NCBI GenBank assembly: GCA_947626965.1
Contig: CANQUH010000005.1
Span: 1 to 59,465, forward strand
Source of the DNA: an uncultured Lachnospiraceae bacterium
Lineage (GTDB): Bacteria > Bacillota > Clostridia > Lachnospirales > Lachnospiraceae
DNA length: 59,465 nucleotides
Direction of reading: 5' to 3'
The notes beneath the pieces were generated by a model that was not told where the DNA came from, did no database searches, and saw only the letters and a list, made by a program, of their open reading frames with translations. Each line of letters begins with the position of its first letter. The stretch's first letter is position 1. Made by a program: the position numbers and the translations under genes. Positions 16,561 to 27,100 of this stretch are shown in pieces.

Positions 16561-18084
16561 ATGAGCAAAGAGAGTGAAAATAAGCAGAAGATTTTGATTG
16601 TGGACGATTCCGAGATGAACCGGTGGATCCTCACAGATATGCTGATGGATGAATACGAGATTCTGGAAGCGCCGAATGGCGTGGAAGCTGTTGCCATGAT
16701 TCAAAAGCTGGGGACAGATATTTCGCTTGTCCTTCTGGATATTGTTATGCCTGAGATGGATGGTTTTGAAGTCCTCAGGATTATGAACAAGTACCGCTGG
16801 ATCGATGACATACCGGTTATCACGATCTCGGCGGAGAGCACCCCGGATTTCATGGAGCGCGCATACGAGGCCGGCGTTACCGATTATATCAGCCGTCCGT
16901 TTGACGCCATGGTTGTCCGCCGAAGAGTGATCAATACGATCATGCTGTATGCGAAGCAGAAGAGACTGATCGGTCTTGTGACGGATCAGATCATTGAGCG
17001 TGAGAAGAGTAACGGCCTGATGGTCTCCATCCTGAGCCATATCGTGGAATCCAGAAACGGAGAGAGCGGACTTCATGTGCTTCATATCCGGACGATCACG
17101 GAGATACTGCTTCGTCAGCTGATGAAAAAGACAGACAAATATCATCTGTCCAAGTCGGACGTATCTCTGATCAGCATGGCGTCTTCTCTGCACGATGTCG
17201 GTAAAATTGCGATACCTTCGGAGGTCCTGAATAAGCCGGGCCGCCTGACGAAGGAAGAGTTTGAGATCATGAAGACACATTCGGAGCTTGGTTCGGCCAT
17301 GCTGAAGGAGGTTCCTCAGTATCAGAATGCGCCTCTGGTGAAAGTGGCGTACGAGATTGCCCGCTGGCATCATGAGCGTTACGACGGGCGCGGCTATCCG
17401 GACGGCCTGAAGGGCGAAGAAATTCCGATCTCCGCACAGATTGTGTCCATAGCCGACGTGTATGACGCGCTTACGAGCGAACGTGTATATAAGAAAGCGT
17501 TTACGCATGAGATCGCAATGCAGATGATCCTGAACGGAGAGTGCGGCACGTTCAATCCGCTGCTGCTGGAATGTCTGATGGAGTCTGCAGAGGCGGTTCA
17601 GTATGAGCTGAAGCAGGATGCGGCAAGCCAGAGCAGTGAGAAGGAGATAAAGAAAATTGCGGAAGAGATGATGCAGCATGACGATCTCACAACATCTGAG
17701 CGGAATCTCAGAGTGCTCGAGCATGAGAGGATCAAATATGATTTCCTGATGGAGATATCGAACGAGCTGCAGTTTGAGTATACAGTGGTGCCGCCGATGG
17801 TTGTTCTGTCCGAGTGGGGAGCAAAACAGCTCGGAATCAGCCGGATCATCATGGATCCCATGGAAGGCAGGAAACTGAACGGGATCATGAGTGAGGCTCA
17901 GATGGCAGAACTGAAATCTCTGATTCACCGCTCAACTCCGGATGATCCTGTTATACGGTATGAGTGCGATTTACGGATCGGAGATGAAGTAAAGAAGGTT
18001 CAGCTTGTGTGCCGGTCCATGTGGTCGATCGACCAGCCGCCGGTATACACAGGTATGATCGGCAAAGCTTTTGCTCTGTCTTAG
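16561..18084 (+). CDS. Response regulator with HD-GYP phosphodiesterase domain
   Basis: Protein of 507 residues. The N-terminal receiver domain has the acidic pair in VDDSEMNR and the phospho-acceptor Asp in LVLLDIVMPEMDG. A central HD-GYP domain follows, with HD in SSLHDVGKIAIP and the GYP signature in RYDGRGYPDGL, so a metal-dependent cyclic di-GMP (or cGAMP) phosphodiesterase is expected. The C-terminal third resembles a PAS-like domain (EYTVVPPMVVLSEWGA). The start is ATG 16561 with GTG 16552 as an alternative. An Hpt gene follows, so the two probably act in one phosphorelay; no histidine kinase lies nearby. Confidence 0.9.
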   Translation: MSKESENKQKILIVDDSEMNRWILTDMLMDEYEILEAPNGVEAVAMIQKLGTDISLVLLDIVMPEMDGFEVLRIMNKYRWIDDIPVITISAESTPDFMERAYEAGVTDYISRPFDAMVVRRRVINTIMLYAKQKRLIGLVTDQIIEREKSNGLMVSILSHIVESRNGESGLHVLHIRTITEILLRQLMKKTDKYHLSKSDVSLISMASSLHDVGKIAIPSEVLNKPGRLTKEEFEIMKTHSELGSAMLKEVPQYQNAPLVKVAYEIARWHHERYDGRGYPDGLKGEEIPISAQIVSIADVYDALTSERVYKKAFTHEIAMQMILNGECGTFNPLLLECLMESAEAVQYELKQDAASQSSEKEIKKIAEEMMQHDDLTTSERNLRVLEHERIKYDFLMEISNELQFEYTVVPPMVVLSEWGAKQLGISRIIMDPMEGRKLNGIMSEAQMAELKSLIHRSTPDDPVIRYECDLRIGDEVKKVQLVCRSMWSIDQPPVYTGMIGKAFALS

Positions 18085-18223
18085 AGAATTTTTTCACCAG
18101 AAGATGCAGGGATTCTTTTGCATTTTCGGGTGGAGAGATGAATTACCGGAAACAAATGGAAACGGCAGTCGCACTCTGTGAAATTGCCGGGCATGGATTG
18201 AAACATGGAAGGAGTAACACAAC

Positions 18224-18568
18224 ATGACGGTAAAAGAATGTTATGACGCGTTAGGCGGCAATTATGATGAGATACTGGGACGTTTCCGCAATGAGGACAG
18301 GATACGCAGATTTGCCGGAAAATTTCTGACAGATCCCAGCTATGACAATCTAATCAAAGCGCTCGGAGAAGGCAATATGGATGAGGCTTTTCGTGCGGCT
18401 CATACAATCAAGGGCGTGAGCCAGAACCTGTCTTTTACGAAGCTCTATGAATCCAGTCATGAGCTGACAGAGCTGATCAGAGGAGGGCAGACAGAGCATC
18501 TGGAGAATGTCCTTGCACAGGTGAAGGAAGATTATGAAAGAACGGTCGCGGCGGTCAAGCAGCTGTAA
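18224..18568 (+). CDS. Hpt (histidine phosphotransfer) domain protein
   Basis: Protein of 114 residues, a single Hpt four-helix domain. The phospho-accepting His lies in FRAAHTIKGVSQNLSF (H-x-IKG), about residue 65. AAGGAG precedes ATG 18224. The gene follows the HD-GYP response regulator by 139 bases, in the same direction. It would carry phosphate from an unlinked hybrid histidine kinase to that regulator; this pairing is inferred from context. Confidence 0.88.
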   Translation: MTVKECYDALGGNYDEILGRFRNEDRIRRFAGKFLTDPSYDNLIKALGEGNMDEAFRAAHTIKGVSQNLSFTKLYESSHELTELIRGGQTEHLENVLAQVKEDYERTVAAVKQL

Positions 18569-18603
18569 TGCGGAAGTGCAGCCGGAACTTTGAGGACTGT
18601 GCG

Positions 18604-18630
18604 GATTTGGCGGTCAGTTTTCGCCAGATC
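18604..18630 (+). terminator. Possible terminator after the Hpt gene
   Basis: GATTTGGCG (18604-18612) pairs with CGCCAGATC (18622-18630) with one G-T wobble, followed by TGTTTG. The stem is 9 bp with a short T stretch, so it is only a moderate candidate. Confidence 0.45.
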
Positions 18631-18715
18631 TGTTTGCGGGACATATGATAGACAGAAGACGGATCAGGCCAGGGAGAGCCTGTCTGAAAAATCCGGAGGA
18701 TGAGGTTGAGTTGCC

Positions 18716-19354
18716 ATGACAAAAGAAGAACTGGCGCTTGAGGTGATTGCGCGCCTGAAGAAGGAATATCCTGTAGCGGACTGTACGCTGGATTATGACC
18801 AGGCCTGGAAGCTTCTGGTCAGTGTAAGGCTTGCCGCGCAGTGTACAGATGCCAGAGTGAATGTTGTTGTGGAGGAATTGTATGCGAAATTCCCGGATCT
18901 GGAGTCACTCGCACAGGCGGAACCGGAGGAGATCGAGGAGATTGTGCGCCCGTGCGGCCTGGGAAAAAGCAAGGCGCGGGATATCAGCGCGTGCATGAGG
19001 ATGCTGCGCGATACGTACGGAGGGAAAGTTCCGGATGATTTTAACGAGCTTCTGAAACTTCCCGGCGTGGGACGCAAAAGCGCGAATCTCGTTATGGGAG
19101 ATGTCTTTGGCAAACCGGCAATCGTGACGGATACACATTGTATCCGCCTGACGAACCGTATCGGCCTTGTCGATCAGATCAAAGAGCCGAAGAAGGTTGA
19201 GATGGCGCTCTGGAAGATTATTCCTCCCGAGGAGGGCAGTGATTTCTGTCATCGTCTCGTATATCATGGGCGTGATGTATGCACGGCGCGGACAAAGCCG
19301 TACTGTGAAAAATGCTGTCTTGAGGATATCTGCGGGAAGCACGGGGTCGGGTGA
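18716..19354 (+). CDS. nth: Endonuclease III
   Basis: Protein of 212 residues, the usual length. It has the helix-hairpin-helix LPGVGRKSANLV with the catalytic Lys, and the catalytic Asp in VTDTHCIRLTNRIGL. The C-terminal [4Fe-4S] cluster loop is C-x6-C-x2-C-x5-C (CTARTKPYCEKCCLEDIC). It is a DNA glycosylase/AP lyase that removes oxidised pyrimidines in base excision repair. A strong terminator lies 155 bases downstream. Confidence 0.96.
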   Translation: MTKEELALEVIARLKKEYPVADCTLDYDQAWKLLVSVRLAAQCTDARVNVVVEELYAKFPDLESLAQAEPEEIEEIVRPCGLGKSKARDISACMRMLRDTYGGKVPDDFNELLKLPGVGRKSANLVMGDVFGKPAIVTDTHCIRLTNRIGLVDQIKEPKKVEMALWKIIPPEEGSDFCHRLVYHGRDVCTARTKPYCEKCCLEDICGKHGVG

Positions 19355-19508
19355 ATTCAGGAGCTGCCCATGAGATTCAGGTCTGCGCAGGCAGACATCC
19401 TGTATGGTTTTATCCTGTGAGCGTCTGGATACGGTATGGAAGTCTGCTGTCCTGAACAGGAGAAGAGATGAATTGTCAGGCGCGGATTGATTTGAATAAG
19501 CGAAAAGC

Positions 19509-19550
19509 AAAACGCTGTGCATGAGGGGATCTGAATGCATGGCGTTTTTT
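19509..19550 (+). terminator. Rho-independent terminator after nth
   Basis: A 14-base left arm starting AAAACGC (19509-19522) pairs with ATGCATGGCGTTTT (19535-19548) through 12 Watson-Crick and 2 wobble pairs. The right arm runs into six T residues ending at 19550. Confidence 0.8.
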
Positions 19551-19552
19551 AG

Positions 19553-19639
19553 ATGCGCAGGCCCGCACATGGAAATCAGCTGCTGGCGCAGCATGCGGGC
19601 CGCGCGGCGAGCAGGAGGAAAAGCCGCCGCCTGCTCGAT
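19553..19639. repeat. 87-bp interspersed palindromic repeat, copy A
   Basis: This segment starts ATGCGCAGGCCCGCACATGG and contains two hairpins: GGCCCGCA...TGCGGGCC, with GCTGC/GCAGC nested inside, and CGAGCAGG...CCTGCTCG. Copy B at 57698-57784 has the same length and nearly the same sequence, differing at a handful of bases. It resembles REP/BIME-like intergenic repeats. Confidence 0.8.
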
Positions 19640-19691
19640 CAGGCCCGTGTAAGGAAAATAGCTGCTGACGCAGCACACGGGCCGCGCAGAC
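19640..19691. repeat. Diverged partial copy of the palindromic repeat
   Basis: Directly follows copy A. GGCCCGTGT...ACACGGGCC encloses AGCTGCTGACGCAGC, matching the first hairpin of the 87-bp repeat with compensating changes in the stem (CGCA/TGCG becomes CGTGT/ACACG). The paired changes suggest that structure is what is kept. Confidence 0.6.
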
Positions 19692-19751
19692 GAATTTCAA
19701 ACTTTAAGGAAAAGAGAGGGAATCCGCTAAAAAATAGAGGAGGGAAGACAG

Positions 19752-21347
19752 ATGGGCAGGCAGTTTAACGTGAATGGCGCGTGCTTTCCAGATGAGCATT
19801 ATATGATAGATTTAAACAGCCGTCTGGAGGAGATCAGAAGACTTGTAGATGACGGAAAATATTTTGTGATCAATCGTGCCCGTCAATACGGAAAAACCAC
19901 AACGATGTGGGCGCTTAAAGAATATCTGAAAAAGGAATATATCATTCTTTTCCTGAGTTTTCAGCGAATGAGCAGTGCTGTTTTTCAGGATGAATACAGT
20001 TTTGCCAGAGAATTTGCCAATATGCTTGTTCGGACAGTTCGTAACCGGAGACAAAAAATTGAGGGATTGTCTGAGAATGATATTTGTGCATTGGAGGCCG
20101 GCATTTTATCAGGCGGTATGAATCTTGCGGATTTGTTTGATATGCTCAACAAATTATGTGAAACAGCTGTCAGACCTGTCGTGCTGATGATTGATGAAGT
20201 GGATAATGCATCTAACAATCAGGTATTTTTGGATTTTCTGGGATTTCTGCGAAGTTATTATCTGGATAGAAAACAATATGCGGTTTTTCATTCTGTTATT
20301 CTGGCGGGAGTATATGATATCAAAAATCTGAAACAGAAAATACGTCCGGAGGAAAATCACCGTTATAATAGTCCATGGAACATTGCGGCCGATTTTGATA
20401 TTGATATGAGTTTTTGTCCGAAGGATATCAGAGGAATGCTGTGCGAATATGAAAAGGATCATAAAACAGGTATGGATTGTGCTCAAATAGCGTCTATGAT
20501 TTATGATTATACATCAGGATATCCGTTTCTTGTCTCAAGAATCTGCAAGCTGACAGATGAAAAGATAGCGGGCAGTGACGAATTTCCGGACAAATCATCG
20601 GCATGGACAAGGGCCGGTGTGATGGAAGCTGTGAAAATGCTGCTTTCAGAAGATAACACACTGTTTGATTCCCTGACGGGAAAACTGGCTGATTATCCTG
20701 ATCTGAAGAGATTACTGCATTCGCTACTGTTTGTGGGAAACAGTATTCCGTATAACCGGCTGAATGATTCCCTGAAAATGGCGGAAATGTTTGGATTTAT
20801 AAAAAATGCAGGCGGGAACGTGACAATCTCAAACAGGATATTTGAGACAATCCTGTATAATTTGTTTCTGTCGGAGGAGATTCTTGACAGCGAGATGCAC
20901 AGGGCTGGCCTGCTGGAGAAAAATCAGTTTGTCAGAAATGGCTGTCTGGATATGAAACTTGTGCTGGAAAAATTTGTGCTTCATTTTCATGAATTATATG
21001 GAGATCAGGAAGAGAGATTTCTTGAGGATGCAGGGAGAAAATATTTCCTGCTGTATTTAAGACCGATTATCAATGGTGTGGGAAATTATTATGTGGAATC
21101 CCGAACAAGGAATCTGGAGCGCACGGATGTGGTTGTAGATTATCTTGGGGAGCAGTTTGTGATAGAATTGAAAATCTGGCGGGGAAATGCTTACAATGAA
21201 AGAGGAGAGAAACAGCTGGCAGAGTATCTGGATTACTATCGTCTGAAGAAAGGCTATATGCTTAGTTTTAATTTTAATAAGAAGAAAGAAATCGGAGTGA
21301 AAGAAATCTGCTTTGGCGGCAGGATATTGGTGGAGGCGGTTGTCTGA
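19752..21347 (+). CDS. AAA-like ATPase with intact C-terminal PD-(D/E)XK nuclease domain
   Basis: Protein of 531 residues. It begins RQFNVNGACFPDEHYMIDL. Walker A is RARQYGKTTTM (about residue 42) and Walker B VVLMIDEVDNA. The C-terminal domain reads ERTDVVVDYLGEQFVIELKIWRG, with Asp, E-x-K and the following GEKQLAEYLD helix all present, so the nuclease centre looks intact. It belongs to the same broad group as the gene at 5324 but is only distantly similar. Function is unknown; defence or mobile-element maintenance are possibilities. It is preceded by AGAGGAGGG and followed by the K1 promoter. Confidence 0.85.
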   Translation: MGRQFNVNGACFPDEHYMIDLNSRLEEIRRLVDDGKYFVINRARQYGKTTTMWALKEYLKKEYIILFLSFQRMSSAVFQDEYSFAREFANMLVRTVRNRRQKIEGLSENDICALEAGILSGGMNLADLFDMLNKLCETAVRPVVLMIDEVDNASNNQVFLDFLGFLRSYYLDRKQYAVFHSVILAGVYDIKNLKQKIRPEENHRYNSPWNIAADFDIDMSFCPKDIRGMLCEYEKDHKTGMDCAQIASMIYDYTSGYPFLVSRICKLTDEKIAGSDEFPDKSSAWTRAGVMEAVKMLLSEDNTLFDSLTGKLADYPDLKRLLHSLLFVGNSIPYNRLNDSLKMAEMFGFIKNAGGNVTISNRIFETILYNLFLSEEILDSEMHRAGLLEKNQFVRNGCLDMKLVLEKFVLHFHELYGDQEERFLEDAGRKYFLLYLRPIINGVGNYYVESRTRNLERTDVVVDYLGEQFVIELKIWRGNAYNERGEKQLAEYLDYYRLKKGYMLSFNFNKKKEIGVKEICFGGRILVEAVV

Positions 21348-21403
21348 ACAAATCTTGAAATGTGCGGGGAAACTATACGCTAAAGCAGAGTATACCAATC
21401 TAT

Positions 21404-21432
21404 TTGACATCGGAAATGAAAAGGATTATATT
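21404..21432 (+). promoter_or_regulatory. Promoter P1 of the K1-LRR2 unit
   Basis: -35 TTGACA (21404-21409), 17-base spacer, -10 TATATT (21427-21432), about 100 bases before the K1 start. The 12 bases around the -10 box (GGATTATATTTT) are shared with P2 at 28056 and nearly shared with P3 at 36294, so the three units probably respond together. Confidence 0.7.
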
Positions 21433-21532
21433 TTATCTTAAAGATGACAGAATTGTAAAGAAAAAGAAACAGTATGAATAAAAATCCGTAATAAAGTGTG
21501 GGAAAAAGTCAGCTGGAATGCAGGAGGAGAAA

Positions 21533-24058
21533 ATGGAACGGTGTTTGGGATGTATGGAACTGATCGATGATCAGGTGGAAGTATGCCCGCTGTGCGGTTA
21601 CTTTAAGGGGAGTGGTGTGCAGGAGGCATATTATCTGGAGCCAGGAACTGTCCTGAAGGGGCAGTATCTGCTGGGGAAGGTTCTCGGGTATGGCGGGTTT
21701 GGCGTTACTTATATCGGGTATGACAACAAACTGCAGAGGAAGATTGCAGTGAAGGAATATCTGCCGAGTGACTACGCGACGCGGAAACCCGGGACAAAGG
21801 AGCCGGTCATCTATTCAGGGGACGCGCGGGAGCAGTTTATGGCGGGCCTCTCCAGCTTTCTTGGGGAGGCGCGGAATCTGGCAGGCTTTGTAGGTATTCC
21901 GGAGATTGTGGATATTTATGACTGTTTCCAGGAAAACGGCACGGGTTATATCGTGATGGAATATCTGAAGGGAAAGACCGTGAAGGAACTGCTTGCAAGG
22001 GAAGGGAGGTTCCCTTACCAGAAGGCGGAGGAAATCATTCTGCATGTTCTGGACGGACTGGAGGCGGTACATAAAGAGGGGATCATTCACAGGGATATTG
22101 CCCCGGATAATATTTTTATTACAGATGAAGGGGAAATCAGGCTGCTGGACTTTGGGGCGGCGCGCTATGCGGCATCGATTTATTCCAGAAGTCTTTCCGT
22201 GATTTTGAAACCGGGCTATGCGCCGGAAGAGCAGTACCGGAGCCACGGACAGCAGGGGCCGTGGACAGATATCTATGGAGTGGGTGCGACGTTTTACCGG
22301 ATGATAACGGGGGAACGTCCGCCGGAATCGCTGGAGAGGATGGTTGAGGATGATCTGAAGAGGCCGTCAGAGCTTGGTGTGGAGATACCGCCGGAAAAAG
22401 AAGAGATTCTTATGAAGAGCCTGAAAGTTCAGATGGAAGACCGGATTCAGAGCGCCAGGGAATTCAGGGAGGCGCTGACAAGGGTTCCGGACAAGCCGCA
22501 GGAAGAGGATGAGAAGGAGAGAGAGCAGAAAGAGAGAGAACAGATAAAGAAAGAGCAGAAAAAAGAAGACGGAGGAAGCTCCGGGGGAGCAGGCAGACCG
22601 GAGAAACGGGCAGGAGGCGGGCTGTTTGTAAAGCTTGGGATCGCGTGCTGCGTTGTGGGGATCTGCCTTGTGGGATTTTATTTTGGAAGGGACATAATCG
22701 GCGGCAATGGAAGCGCGGAGCAGAGTGAATCCATAGCACAGAGTGAGTCAGAGTCGAAAGCAGAGAGAGAACGTCTGCAGAGCGAGGAAGAGTCAAGGGC
22801 AGAGAGCGAACGTCTGCAGAGCGAGGAAGAGTCAAGGGCAGAGAGAGAACGTCTGCAGAGCGAGGAAGAGTCAAGGGCAGAGAGCGAACGCCAGCAGAGC
22901 GAGGAAGAGTCAAAAGCGGAGAGCGAGCGTCTGCAGAGTGAGGAAGAGTCAAAGGCAGAGAGCGAACGCCTGCAAAGTGAAGCGGAGTCGAAAGAAGAGA
23001 GCGAAGCGGAATCAACGGTGCAGAGTGAAAGAGAAAGCGAAAGGAAAGTAAAAGCAGAAAGCGAGCGTCTGCAGAGCGAGGAAGAATCAAAGGCAGAGAG
23101 CGAACGCCTGCAAAGTGAAGCAGAGTCGAAAGAGGAAAGCGAAGCGGAATCAACAGCGCAGAGTGAAAAGGAAAGCGAGGCGGAATCAACAGCACAGAGT
23201 GAAAGAGAGAGCGAGGAGAAGGCAAAAGCGGAGAGCGAGCGTCTGCAGAGCGAGAAGCAGAGTGAAGCAGAGGCGAAAAATCCTGCTTACCAGCTTGTAT
23301 TTTCCCTGGGAGATAAATCGCAGCAGATTGCGATGACCGATGAAACCGGGATCAAGGCGGATGAACTGATCATCAAGGACGCAGAGGACAATGTCATTTA
23401 CAGCCGGGAAAATCCTGTGCAGGAAAGGAAAATAGAGCTTACGGTTGAGGAAGGAAAACAGTATCATATTCAGCTGTCCAACACGAAGACAGGTGTGAAG
23501 CTGGGCTATTATAATCTTCCGCTGTCCAATGTGAAAAAACTCCGGCTGAAGGAGAAGGACGGATATGCATACAGCATTTACCGGACAGTGGATACAAATG
23601 AAAAGGTAGATACTGAACAGTATGCGGTAAAGACGTACGATGAGGAACAGACGAGATATCTGATAAGTCAGAATCTCTCAGTCCGGAGCGTACCGGATAA
23701 TCAGGGAAATGAACCAGTGTCTTCCCTTGGTCTTGGGGACGCGATCACAGTGTGCGGCCTGGCAAAAGGCCGGATTGACGGGGAGGAGAGAGACTGGTAT
23801 TTAATCCGGACGGATGAGGGATATGCGTATATCAGCGCGAGCGATACATATACGTCGGATAATGAGGCGGATGTTCCCGAGCCGGAGCCTGAGCCGACTC
23901 CTGAGCCGGATTATACACAGTCTCAGAACTACTATACACCTCCGCAGAACTACTCTTATACTCCGCCGACTCCGACGCCAGCACCAGCTCCGACGCCGAC
24001 ACCTGCGCCAAGTGGAACTGGCTGGGAAGAAGGAGGGACTGGCTGGGAAGAAGGATGA
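21533..24058 (+). CDS. K1: receptor Ser/Thr kinase, type A ectodomain
   Basis: Protein of 841 residues. Zinc-ribbon C4/C7/C18/C21 comes first. The Hanks kinase domain has G-loop GYGGFG (52-57), K74 in AVKEYLP, helix C E112, HRD 186-188 with N193 and DFG 206-208, so it should be active. A charged linker leads to one membrane helix (about 366-384), then a stalk with 13-residue SKAESERLQSEEE-type repeats (about 6 plus broken copies), a beta-rich domain starting NPAYQLVFSLGDK, an SH3b-like domain (LSVRSVPDNQG...YAYISASD) and a Pro-rich tail. The catalytic part is cytoplasmic. The internal ATG 21533 is preferred because AGGAGGAG lies just before it. The LRR2 gene follows after 77 bases. Confidence 0.9.
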   Translation: MERCLGCMELIDDQVEVCPLCGYFKGSGVQEAYYLEPGTVLKGQYLLGKVLGYGGFGVTYIGYDNKLQRKIAVKEYLPSDYATRKPGTKEPVIYSGDAREQFMAGLSSFLGEARNLAGFVGIPEIVDIYDCFQENGTGYIVMEYLKGKTVKELLAREGRFPYQKAEEIILHVLDGLEAVHKEGIIHRDIAPDNIFITDEGEIRLLDFGAARYAASIYSRSLSVILKPGYAPEEQYRSHGQQGPWTDIYGVGATFYRMITGERPPESLERMVEDDLKRPSELGVEIPPEKEEILMKSLKVQMEDRIQSAREFREALTRVPDKPQEEDEKEREQKEREQIKKEQKKEDGGSSGGAGRPEKRAGGGLFVKLGIACCVVGICLVGFYFGRDIIGGNGSAEQSESIAQSESESKAERERLQSEEESRAESERLQSEEESRAERERLQSEEESRAESERQQSEEESKAESERLQSEEESKAESERLQSEAESKEESEAESTVQSERESERKVKAESERLQSEEESKAESERLQSEAESKEESEAESTAQSEKESEAESTAQSERESEEKAKAESERLQSEKQSEAEAKNPAYQLVFSLGDKSQQIAMTDETGIKADELIIKDAEDNVIYSRENPVQERKIELTVEEGKQYHIQLSNTKTGVKLGYYNLPLSNVKKLRLKEKDGYAYSIYRTVDTNEKVDTEQYAVKTYDEEQTRYLISQNLSVRSVPDNQGNEPVSSLGLGDAITVCGLAKGRIDGEERDWYLIRTDEGYAYISASDTYTSDNEADVPEPEPEPTPEPDYTQSQNYYTPPQNYSYTPPTPTPAPAPTPTPAPSGTGWEEGGTGWEEG
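22756..23260 (+). repeat. 39-bp repeats encoding the K1 stalk
   Basis: Tandem and broken 39-bp units (13 codons, SKAESERLQSEEE). About six ordered units are followed by shuffled pieces such as AESTAQSE. Similar arrays occur in K2 (about 11 units) and K3 (5 units), so stalk length varies between paralogs. Confidence 0.8.
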
Positions 24059-24135
24059 ATTGAAAAACGGTTGTTTTTGGCAAGAAACTCCGGGAGCTTT
24101 TAATAAAAATATGTAAGAATTAAGAGGAGGAAAAC

Positions 24136-27100
24136 ATGAAGAGAAAAATTTTGGCAATAATATTGGCAGGCGCGATGGCCCTGCAGGGCAGCGGATGGGT
24201 TACTGCTGCAGAAGAAGAGATTCTGATTGTTGAGGAATCGGGAGATATTGAGTCAGAGGAACAGGACATTTCTACAGTATCAGAGAAAGAAGATATAGAA
24301 AATTCTGAGGAGGATAATCTTCAAAAAGGAAATTCTGATGCTAAGGGGGCAAGCAGATCAGAGGAAGAAGCAGAAGCAGCAAAGATAACGATCGAAGAAC
24401 TGGATGTTGTAGATGATCCCGGGTATGTTCAGATACAGGAAGCAGCGGAAGTGAGAGCCGGGGATGTGGAGATAAATGCAGAGAATTTTCCGGATGAAGT
24501 ATTCAGGGAATACGCAGAACAGTTTGATAAAGATGGAAGTGGGATACTGGAGGCAGATGAGATAGACGAGGTTACAGAGATAAATCTTGAGGAAAGCGGC
24601 GTCGGGGATCTGAAAGGAATAGAATTTTTCAAATCGCTAACCAGCCTGAACTGCAAGCACAACCAGCTGAGTAGTCTTGATGTGAGTAATAATCCTTCCC
24701 TGAAAGAACTGGAATGCAGCTGGAATGAGCTGAGCAGTCTGGATGTGAGCAGCAATCCGGAGCTGACGAATTTATCCTGCTGGGGAAATGAGCTGAGCAG
24801 CCTGGATGTAAGCAGCAATCCGGAGCTGACGTATTTGGACTGCTCTGATAATAAACTGAGCAGCCTGGATGTAAGCGGCAATTCGAAGCTGACGAATTTG
24901 GATTGCAGTTTTAATGAGCTGAGCACTTTGGATGTGAACAGCAATTCGGGGCTGACGTATTTGGATTGCAGCGGCAATGAACTGAGAAGCCTGGACGTGA
25001 GCGGCAATCCATCCCTGGATGATTTGTGGTGCAGTTTTAATCAGCTGAGCAGCCTTGATACGAGCAGGAATTCTCTCCTGACTACGTTATCTTGTAATGA
25101 GAATGAGCTGAGCAGTCTGGATGTAAGAAGTAACGCGTTTTTGAGCTGGCTGAATTGTGAGGATAATCAGCTGAGGAGTTTGGATACAGGCAATAACCCG
25201 GATCTGAGAACATTATATTGTCGTAATAATCAGCTGAGCAGTCTGGATTTGAGTCAGAATCAGGAGTTGTATTCCCTGAGCTGTAATGATAATATACTTC
25301 AGGTTTCTGCCCCTGTTCAAATGGATGGCGTCTGGCAGAAGGACCTGACCGATTATGTCGGGGCTGATAACCTGGACAAGGTGACACTTGTCTCGGAGGA
25401 TGCCAGCCTTTCGGGGGGAACGGTTCTTTTTGGAAGTACGAGGCCGACAGAACTGGTTTACCAGTATGATACAGAAGCGCCGTCATTATCGGAAAGTGAG
25501 CGTCAGCTGCAGGTGATTCTGAAATTTTCTGATGAGGCTGTATGCAATCATAATATGATCACAGTGGTGGATCAGGAAGCCACCTGCGGTGAGCCGGGGA
25601 GCCAGCACCGCGAGTGCAGTATCTGCGGTTATAGAGAAGAACCGACAGAAATTCCTGCGACAGGCGAACACAGCTTTGGCGAGTATGTAGTTGTAAAGGA
25701 AGCGACAACGGAGGAGGAAGGCCTTCGGACACGTACTTGTACTGTATGTGGAGAGACGGAGAGCGAAACGATTCCAAAGAAAGAAGCGCCGACCGGAGAG
25801 GTGGAGATAAGCGCGGGAAATTTTCCGGATGAAGTATTCAGAGAATATGTAGAACAGTTTGATAAAGATGGAAATGGAATACTGGATGCAGGTGAAATAG
25901 ACGAGGTTACAGAGATAGATCTTGAGGAAAGCGGCGTCGGGGATTTGAAAGGAATAGAATTTTTCAAATCGCTTACCAGACTGGAGTGTGCTTCTAATCA
26001 GCTGAGCAGTCTGGATGTAAGCAGTAATACAGCTTTGGAAGTACTGTATTGCTATGCGAATCAGCTGAGCAGCCTTGATGTAAGCAGTAATACGTCTCTG
26101 AAAGAACTGGGCTGTAGTAAAAATCAGCTGAGCAGTCTGGATGTAAGAAGCAATACGTCTCTGGAATGGCTGAATTGCAGCAATAATCAGCTGAGCAGCC
26201 TTGATGTAAGAAATAATACAGCTTTGAAAGAACTGCGCTGCCAGGATAATCAGCTGAGCAGCCTTGATGTAAAAAACAACACATCTCTGAGCGTGTTGAG
26301 CTGCTATGACAACCGGCTGAGCAGTCTGGATGTAAAGAATAATGTATCTTTAACTATGTTGAATTGTGAAAACAATCAGCTGAGCAGTCTTGATTTGGAG
26401 CAAAATCAGAAGTTGTATTATTTGACTTCTAAGAATAATATACTCCAGGTTTCTGCACCGGTTCAAACTAACGGTATCTGGCAGATGAATCTGGCTGCTT
26501 ATGTCGGGGCTGATAATCTGGGGAAGGTAACGCTTGTCTCAGAGGGCGCCAGTCTGTCGGGGGAAATGGTTCTTTTTAGCGGCGCGAAACCGACAGAGCT
26601 GATTTATAAGTATAATACAGGGGCGCCGGCACTGCTGGTGTTGGGAGACGGCCGCCAGATGGAAGTAACGTTAAAATTTCCTGATGATGGCGGTGATGCC
26701 TGCGATCATGAGATGGTCACGGTTGTAGATCAGGAGGCCACCTGCGGGACTCCGGGAACTCAGCACCGCGAGTGCAGGATCTGCGGTTACAAAGAAGAAT
26801 CAACAGAGATTCCTGCAACAGGAGCGCACAGCTATGGAAGGACAGTAGTGGAAAAAGAAGCCACCTGCAGTACGCCGGGCAGCCAGCACCGTGAATGTAC
26901 TGTCTGTGGAGCGAAAGAAGCATCGACCCAGATTCCAGCAACGGGAGTACACAACTATGGAAAAACAGTAGTGGAAAAGGAAGCTACCTGCGGTACATCG
27001 GGCAGCCAGCACCGTGAATGTACTGTCTGCGGAGCGAAGGAAGCATCGACCCAGATTCCTGCGACAGGGATACATAGCTTTGGCGCTTATGTAACTACAA

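Larger units (their letters stand above)
19355..19751. other. Intergenic region with terminator and palindromic repeats
   Basis: 397 bases after nth. The first 150 bases show nothing. Then come a strong terminator (19509-19550), a complete 87-bp palindromic repeat (19553-19639) and a diverged half copy (19640-19691). The remainder holds the leader of the next gene. Confidence 0.7.

Noticed and set aside
22464..23225. Long minus-strand frames opposite the kinase stalks (also 29090-29881 and 33403-33972)
   Set aside because: Shadow frames created by the 39-bp repeats; low-complexity Leu/Ser/Arg products with no start signals.
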